Origin: Pseudomonadota bacterium
GTDB lineage: Bacteria; Pseudomonadota; Alphaproteobacteria; Rhizobiales; Kaistiaceae
Length of the DNA stretch: 11,041 nt
Direction of reading: 5' to 3'
NCBI GenBank assembly: GCA_023433185.1
Contig: JAEZEN010000309.1
Location: 1 to 11,041, forward strand
This document shows positions 7,730-11,041 of the stretch, in pieces. The position numbers were made by a program, and so were the translations under genes. Numbering within the stretch: position 1 is the stretch's first letter; every line of letters starts with the position of its first letter. Below the pieces are notes generated by a model. It did not search any database and was not told where the DNA came from. It saw nothing but the letters and a program-made list of their open reading frames with translations.

Positions 7730-8665
7730 ATGGCGACGGACAGCACGGAAACGGTCGGCTTCATCGGCCTCGGCATGATGGGCCACGGCATGGCCAAGAA
7801 CATCGTCGAGAAGGGCTATCCGCTCGCCGTGACGGCGCATCGCAACCGGAAGCCGCTCGAGGACCTGGTCGGGCGCGGCGCCGTCGCCTGTGCGACGCAG
7901 AAGGAGGTCGCCGAGCGCTCGTCCATCGTCTTCCTCTGCGTCACCGGCTCGCGCGAGGTCGAGGCGATCGTGCGCGGCGCCGACGGGCTGATGGCCGGAC
8001 TCAAGCCGGGCTCGGTGGTGGTCGACTGCTCGACCTCGGATCCGAACTCGACGCTGGCGCTCGCGGCCGAACTCGCCGCGATGGGGGTCGACTACGCCGA
8101 TGCGCCGCTCTCGCGGACGCCGAAGGAGGCCTGGGAGGGCAAGCTCGACACGATGGTCGGGGCGACCGATGCGGTGTTCGCGCGCATCCGGCCGGTGCTC
8201 GACACCTGGGCCGGCAAGGTGGTTCACATCGGCACCGTCGGCGACGGCCACAAGATGAAGCTCCTCAACAACTTCATCTCGCTCGGCTATGCCGCGATCT
8301 ATGCCGAGGCGCTGGTGCTCGGCGCCAAGGTCGGCATCTCGCCGCAGCGCTTCCACAGCGTCATCGACGGCGGCCGGATGGACTGCGGCTTCTACCAGAC
8401 CTTCATGGGCTGCGTCGTCGGCGGCACCCGCGAGTCGCACCGCTTCCCCATCGCCAATGCCTTCAAGGACCTGAAGTATCTCGAGTCGATGGCCGACGCC
8501 GCCTCGCTGCTCAACCCCGTCGGCAACGCCGTGAAGAACGCCTTCGCGACCGCCGTGGCGGCCGGCGGCGGCGGGGCGGAGAACTACGTCCCGCACCTGC
8601 CCGAGTATATCGGCGCCGCCAACGGCATGGACTTCAGCGCCGAGGTCGAGAAGGGGAGGGGCTGA
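7730..8665 (+). CDS. NAD(P)-dependent oxidoreductase, 3-hydroxyisobutyrate dehydrogenase family
   Basis: A beta-hydroxyacid dehydrogenase of 311 aa, expected to oxidise a 3-hydroxy acid or reduce the matching semialdehyde in the cytoplasm. The N-terminal Rossmann fold carries GFIGLGMMGHGMA (10-22, GxGxxG). The loop after strand 2 is AHRNRK (36-41), with basic residues that hint at NADP(H); this is inference. The catalytic lysine is K177 in the conserved KxxNN pattern (KLLNN, 177-181). The C-terminal helical domain keeps the KD pair (K246, D247). The substrate motif, usually DAPVSGG, reads DAPLSRT (124-130), so an Arg replaces the first Gly. E. coli YihU, the sulfolactaldehyde reductase, has DVPVGRT at this place. 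That suggests an anionic substrate other than 3-hydroxyisobutyrate, but no sulfoquinovose genes are near. It converges on yaiI with a 16-bp gap. The family is certain; the substrate is unknown. Confidence 0.93.
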   Translation: MATDSTETVGFIGLGMMGHGMAKNIVEKGYPLAVTAHRNRKPLEDLVGRGAVACATQKEVAERSSIVFLCVTGSREVEAIVRGADGLMAGLKPGSVVVDCSTSDPNSTLALAAELAAMGVDYADAPLSRTPKEAWEGKLDTMVGATDAVFARIRPVLDTWAGKVVHIGTVGDGHKMKLLNNFISLGYAAIYAEALVLGAKVGISPQRFHSVIDGGRMDCGFYQTFMGCVVGGTRESHRFPIANAFKDLKYLESMADAASLLNPVGNAVKNAFATAVAAGGGGAENYVPHLPEYIGAANGMDFSAEVEKGRG

Positions 8666-8681
8666 GCGTCGTCCGCCGCGG

Positions 8682-9137
8682 CTATTGCTTCGCCTTGCGG
8701 CGGATCAGCCGGTCGAGCTCGCCGAGGAAGCGCGAGCGGTCGGCCGGCGCGAAGCCGCGGCCGCCGCTCTCGATCGCCCCGGTCTCGCGGAGGTGGCGCT
8801 TGAGGTCGCGCATCGCGAGCGCCATGCCGATCGAGTCGTCGGTGAAGGGGCGCCCCTCGGGACCGAGGGCGATGGCCCCGGCCTTGAGGGCGCGGTCCGC
8901 GAGCGGGATGTCGGCGGTCACGACGATATCCGCCGGCGTTGCGTTCGCGGCGATCCAATCGTCGGCGGCGTCGGGCTCCCTCGGGACCACGACGTGGCGG
9001 ACATTGGGGTCGCGCGACGGCCGGAGCCCGCCGTTCGAGACGATCACCACCGGCAGGCGGTGACGCTTGGCGACGCGCAGCGCCTCCGCCTTCACCGGGC
9101 AGGCGTCGCCGTCGATGATGATGCGGGTCTCGGACAG
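8682..9137 (-). CDS. yaiI: YaiI/YqxD (DUF188) PIN-like domain protein, probable CTG start
   Basis: A member of the conserved UPF0178 family with a PIN-like nuclease fold; its cellular role is not established. From the proposed start it is 151 aa, the usual family length. Landmarks are IIIDGDACPVK (6-16, acidic D9 and D11), VVIVSNGGLRPSRDP (30-44), DAADDWI (56-62), IVVTADIPLADRAL (71-84), SIGMALAMRDL and a C-terminal FLGELDRLIRR. The family protein normally begins two to four residues before the first beta strand. No ATG, GTG or TTG exists there in frame, but CTG (plus-strand 9135-9137) follows GGGAGG by 5 bases. The only upstream ATG (9242) adds 35 Arg/Pro-rich residues and would overlap a CRP-like palindrome. 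The gene is divergent from the TIR-STAND gene and convergent with the oxidoreductase. The identity is certain; the CTG start is likely but unproven. Confidence 0.92.
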   Translation of the reverse strand: MSETRIIIDGDACPVKAEALRVAKRHRLPVVIVSNGGLRPSRDPNVRHVVVPREPDAADDWIAANATPADIVVTADIPLADRALKAGAIALGPEGRPFTDDSIGMALAMRDLKRHLRETGAIESGGRGFAPADRSRFLGELDRLIRRKAKQ

Positions 9138-9142
9138 GGCGG

Positions 9143-9148
9143 CCTCCC
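9143..9148 (-). promoter_or_regulatory. ribosome binding site pointing to a CTG start for yaiI
   Basis: GGGAGG on the minus strand (CCTCCC on plus) lies 5 bases upstream of the CTG at 9137. It has no other in-frame start codon to serve, so it is the main sequence evidence for non-canonical initiation of yaiI. Confidence 0.6.
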
Positions 9149-9196
9149 GGGTGCGGTGAGTCGGAGCGAGGCGCCGACAATGCCGCCCGGGGCGGT

Positions 9197-9212
9197 TCGC
9201 GCCAAGGCGCGA
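9197..9212. repeat. perfect inverted repeat TCGCGCC-AA-GGCGCGA
   Basis: Two 7-bp arms flank AA in the intergenic region shared by yaiI and the TIR-STAND gene, 60 bases before the yaiI CTG and 88 before the TIR-STAND ATG. It could be an operator or a hairpin in the yaiI leader. A second, overlapping GC palindrome (CCGCC-CGG-GGCGG) sits at 9183-9195. Chance occurrence is possible in such GC-rich DNA. Confidence 0.35.
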
Positions 9213-9241
9213 CGGAGCGCGGGCGGGACGCGGCCGGCACA

Positions 9242-9257
9242 TGTGACGTCGGTCACA
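9242..9257. promoter_or_regulatory. CRP/FNR-family-like operator
   Basis: TGTGAC-GTCG-GTCACA is a perfect 6-4-6 palindrome and contains TGTGA-N6-TCACA, the exact core of the E. coli CRP consensus. It is centred at 9249.5, about 51 bp upstream of the predicted TIR-STAND transcript start and in helical phase with common activator positions. In alphaproteobacteria other CRP/FNR members or unrelated regulators could bind it. That a protein binds here is inference. Confidence 0.5.
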
Positions 9258-9265
9258 GCGGGCCG

Positions 9266-9294
9266 TTCCTGCCGGCGGGCGGCGCCGCTATAGC
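9266..9294 (+). promoter_or_regulatory. candidate promoter giving a leaderless TIR-STAND transcript
   Basis: The -10 candidate TATAGC (9289-9294) stands out in a GC-rich stretch. TTCCTG (9266-9271) is a weak -35 exactly 17 bp upstream, consistent with activator dependence. The usual 6-7 base distance places the transcript start on the ATG at 9301, and no Shine-Dalgarno-like purine run precedes that ATG. Confidence 0.4.
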
Positions 9295-9300
9295 TCGTCC

Positions 9301-11041
9301 ATGGCACGGGTCTTCATCTCCCATTCGAGCCGCGATCGCGAGCAGGCGGAGGAAATCTTCGCCTGGCTCAAGCAGCAGGGCTTCGAGCAGGGCTTCCTCG
9401 ACATCGACAAGCACCAGGGCATCCCGCCCGGGGAGCGCTGGGAGCAGAAGCTCTACGACGAGCTCGACCGCGCCCAGGCGATGATCCTCGTGCTGACGCG
9501 GAACTGGTTCGATTCCAAGTGGTGCTTCGCCGAGTTCGCCCAGGCGCGCTCGCGCGGCAAGGCGATCTTCCCGCTCATCTATTCGCCCGACGGCGACCAG
9601 TTCGTCGGCGACGACCTCCAGAAGCTCAACCTCGTCCGCGACAAGCAGGGCGGCCTCGAGCGCCTCGCCCGGCGCCTCACCGAGGTGGCGCTGATGGGGC
9701 AGGGGGGCTTCGACTTCCCGCCCGGGCGTGCGCCCTATCCGGGCTTCCTCAGCTTCGACGAGGCGGACGCGGCGATCTATTTCGGCCGCGACGACGATGT
9801 CCGGAGGCTCATCCAGCGCGCCGACTCGCGCCGCATCGAGGGCGGCCGGCGCTGCATCTTCGTGCTCGGCGAGTCCGGCACCGGCAAGTCCTCGCTGCTT
9901 CGCGCCGGCCTCATCCCGCGGCTCCGCAAGGCGAAGCGCGAGTGGATCGTGCTCCCCGCCTTCCGCCCCGAGGACGATCCCTTCGCCGGCCTGTCGCGGA
10001 GCCTCCGCGCCGAGGGCGTCGACATCGATGCAGCGGCGCTGCCCGCGACCGACCCGCGACAGATCGCCGACGCACTCGCCGCCAGGCACGACGCGCACCA
10101 TGCCGGGGTGCTGGTGCCGCTCGACCAGGCGGAGGAGTTGTTCTCGCGGACCCCACCCGAGCGGCGCGCGGCGTTCCTCGCCTGTCTCTCGCGCCTGCTG
10201 GGGCCGGGACTGCCCTTCGTCGCGGTGGTCACCCTCCGCTCCGACCATTTCGGCGAGATCCAGAAGGCCGCCGGGCTCGATGCCGAGTTCGAGGAGTTCT
10301 CGCTCCGCCCGCTGCCGGCCGAGCGGATCGGCGACATCATTCGCGGCCCGGCGCGGGTCGCCGGCCTCGATGTCGAGGACGGGCTCGTCGCCCGGATCGC
10401 CAGCGACGCGCGCACCACCGATGCGCTGCCCCTGGTCGCCTTCGCGCTGCGCCGCATCTACGACCAGTTCGGCGAAGACGGGCGGCTGCGGCTCAACGAA
10501 TACGAGAGCCTGCGCGATGCCGCCGCCGGCCTGTCGCCGCTCGAGACGCTGGTCCGCGACACCGCCGGCGAGACGATCGCCCGGGCCAGGCCGTCGCCCG
10601 AGGAGATCGCCGCGCTCCGCGAGGCCTTCGTGCCGGGCATGGTGCGGATCAACGACGAGGGCGGTTTCGTCCGCCGGGCGGCGCGCTGGGACGAGCTGCC
10701 CGAGGGGGCGAAGCGGCTTCTCTCGGCGCTCGCCGGGCCCAGCGCGCGGCTTCTCGTGGTGCGCGATCACGAAGGCGTCCGCGAGATCGAGGTGGCGCAT
10801 GAGGCGCTGTTCCGGGTGTGGCCGCTGCTCGCCGGCTGGCTCGAGGAGGAGCGCGAGTTCCTGATCGGCCGGAACCGGCTCGAACGCGCCCTCCATGACT
10901 GGCAGGCCCTGCCCGACGGCGAGCGCGAGAAGGGCCTGATCACCGGCATCCTGCTCGAACGGGCGCGGAACTGGCTGCGGCAGCATCCCCGCCGGTTCGA
11001 CCCGGCCGAAACCGCCTTCATCGCGGCCTCCGACCACGCCG
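9301..11041 (+). CDS. TIR domain-nSTAND1 NTPase fusion, probable immune effector/sensor (3'-partial)
   Basis: The open frame runs 580 codons to the window edge without a stop. Residues 1 to about 130 form a TIR domain: strand A VFISHSSRD (4-12), a BB loop around FLDIDKHQGIPPGERW (32-47), and SKWCFAEFAQAR (72-83), where E78 of WCxxE fits the catalytic Glu of NAD-cleaving TIRs. From about 145 an nSTAND1-type NTPase follows: PYPGFLSFDEADAAIYFGRD, Walker A GESGTGKSS (190-198), RAGLIPRL, Walker B/DQxEE DQAEELF (275-281), sensor TLRSDHF (311-317), the GPA...DALPLVAFALRRIY segment, and VAHEALFRVWPLLAGWL (498-514), typical just before the C-terminal sensor. In relatives WD40 or other repeats often follow; here they lie outside the window. 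Expected role: ligand sensing, oligomerisation and NAD depletion during phage infection. Domains are seen; immunity and NADase activity are inferred. The ATG at 9301 is fixed by the TIR start; no Shine-Dalgarno is visible. Confidence 0.92.
   Translation, partial: MARVFISHSSRDREQAEEIFAWLKQQGFEQGFLDIDKHQGIPPGERWEQKLYDELDRAQAMILVLTRNWFDSKWCFAEFAQARSRGKAIFPLIYSPDGDQFVGDDLQKLNLVRDKQGGLERLARRLTEVALMGQGGFDFPPGRAPYPGFLSFDEADAAIYFGRDDDVRRLIQRADSRRIEGGRRCIFVLGESGTGKSSLLRAGLIPRLRKAKREWIVLPAFRPEDDPFAGLSRSLRAEGVDIDAAALPATDPRQIADALAARHDAHHAGVLVPLDQAEELFSRTPPERRAAFLACLSRLLGPGLPFVAVVTLRSDHFGEIQKAAGLDAEFEEFSLRPLPAERIGDIIRGPARVAGLDVEDGLVARIASDARTTDALPLVAFALRRIYDQFGEDGRLRLNEYESLRDAAAGLSPLETLVRDTAGETIARARPSPEEIAALREAFVPGMVRINDEGGFVRRAARWDELPEGAKRLLSALAGPSARLLVVRDHEGVREIEVAHEALFRVWPLLAGWLEEEREFLIGRNRLERALHDWQALPDGEREKGLITGILLERARNWLRQHPRRFDPAETAFIAASDHA

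Noticed and set aside
7463..8596. 377-codon minus-strand ORF opposite the oxidoreductase gene
   Set aside because: It is antisense to a gene with a strong ribosome binding site and conserved catalytic residues. No motif is seen in it.
9138..9242. Longer yaiI start at the ATG at 9242
   Set aside because: The added 35 residues are Arg/Pro-rich and not family-like, the ATG overlaps the CRP-like palindrome, and the GGGAGG at 9143-9148 points to the CTG at 9137.
9253..11037. 594-codon minus-strand ORF opposite the TIR-STAND gene
   Set aside because: The plus frame gives TIR and STAND motifs in correct order over 580 codons. The minus frame has only Glu/Ala/Arg-rich low complexity. The real gene lacks a stop in the window, so an ORF caller could wrongly prefer this shadow.
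1..11041. CRISPR array, tRNA/rRNA genes, insertion sequence or integration site
   Set aside because: No regularly spaced repeats, tRNA-like cloverleaf, transposase/integrase motif or flanking direct repeats were seen by eye on either strand.

Overview
The window is about 11 kb of very GC-rich, densely coding DNA. The codon use (GCC, GGC, CTC, GAC preferred), the compact convergent gene ends and the RluC/YaiI sequence types all suggest an alphaproteobacterium, plausibly Hyphomicrobiales. The genus cannot be told from this sequence alone. I see no tRNA, rRNA, CRISPR array, insertion sequence or integrase.

Layout from left to right. (1) The 3' part of an rluC-type 23S rRNA pseudouridine synthase gene (+, start lies before the window). 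(2) A class I SAM-dependent methyltransferase (-), ending 7 bp from the rluC stop. (3) A large secreted alpha-2-macroglobulin family protein of 1830 aa (-), with a PAN/apple domain, a TPR-like segment and an intact thioester motif. It occupies half the window and lies 94 bp upstream of the methyltransferase on the same strand. (4) A 318-bp divergent intergenic region. (5) A 3-hydroxyisobutyrate-dehydrogenase-family oxidoreductase (+) with an unusual substrate-site motif. (6) A YaiI/DUF188 PIN-like protein (-), whose most credible start is a CTG codon behind a good Shine-Dalgarno. (7) A 163-bp divergent intergenic region with a perfect CRP-type half-site pair and a promoter that seems to place the transcript start on the ATG. 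(8) The first 580 codons of a TIR-STAND NTPase (+), which runs off the right edge without a stop codon.

The first five genes look like ordinary chromosomal housekeeping or envelope genes with no shared pathway. The alpha-2-macroglobulin would act in the periplasm as a protease trap guarding the envelope. The TIR-STAND gene is the accessory element and the most likely immune system in the window. A TIR domain with the features of an NAD-consuming enzyme is fused to an nSTAND1-type ATPase switch, and the sensor (often WD40 repeats in such proteins) should lie beyond the window. Its putative CRP-like operator raises the idea that a catabolite or cyclic-nucleotide regulator controls an NAD-consuming immune protein.
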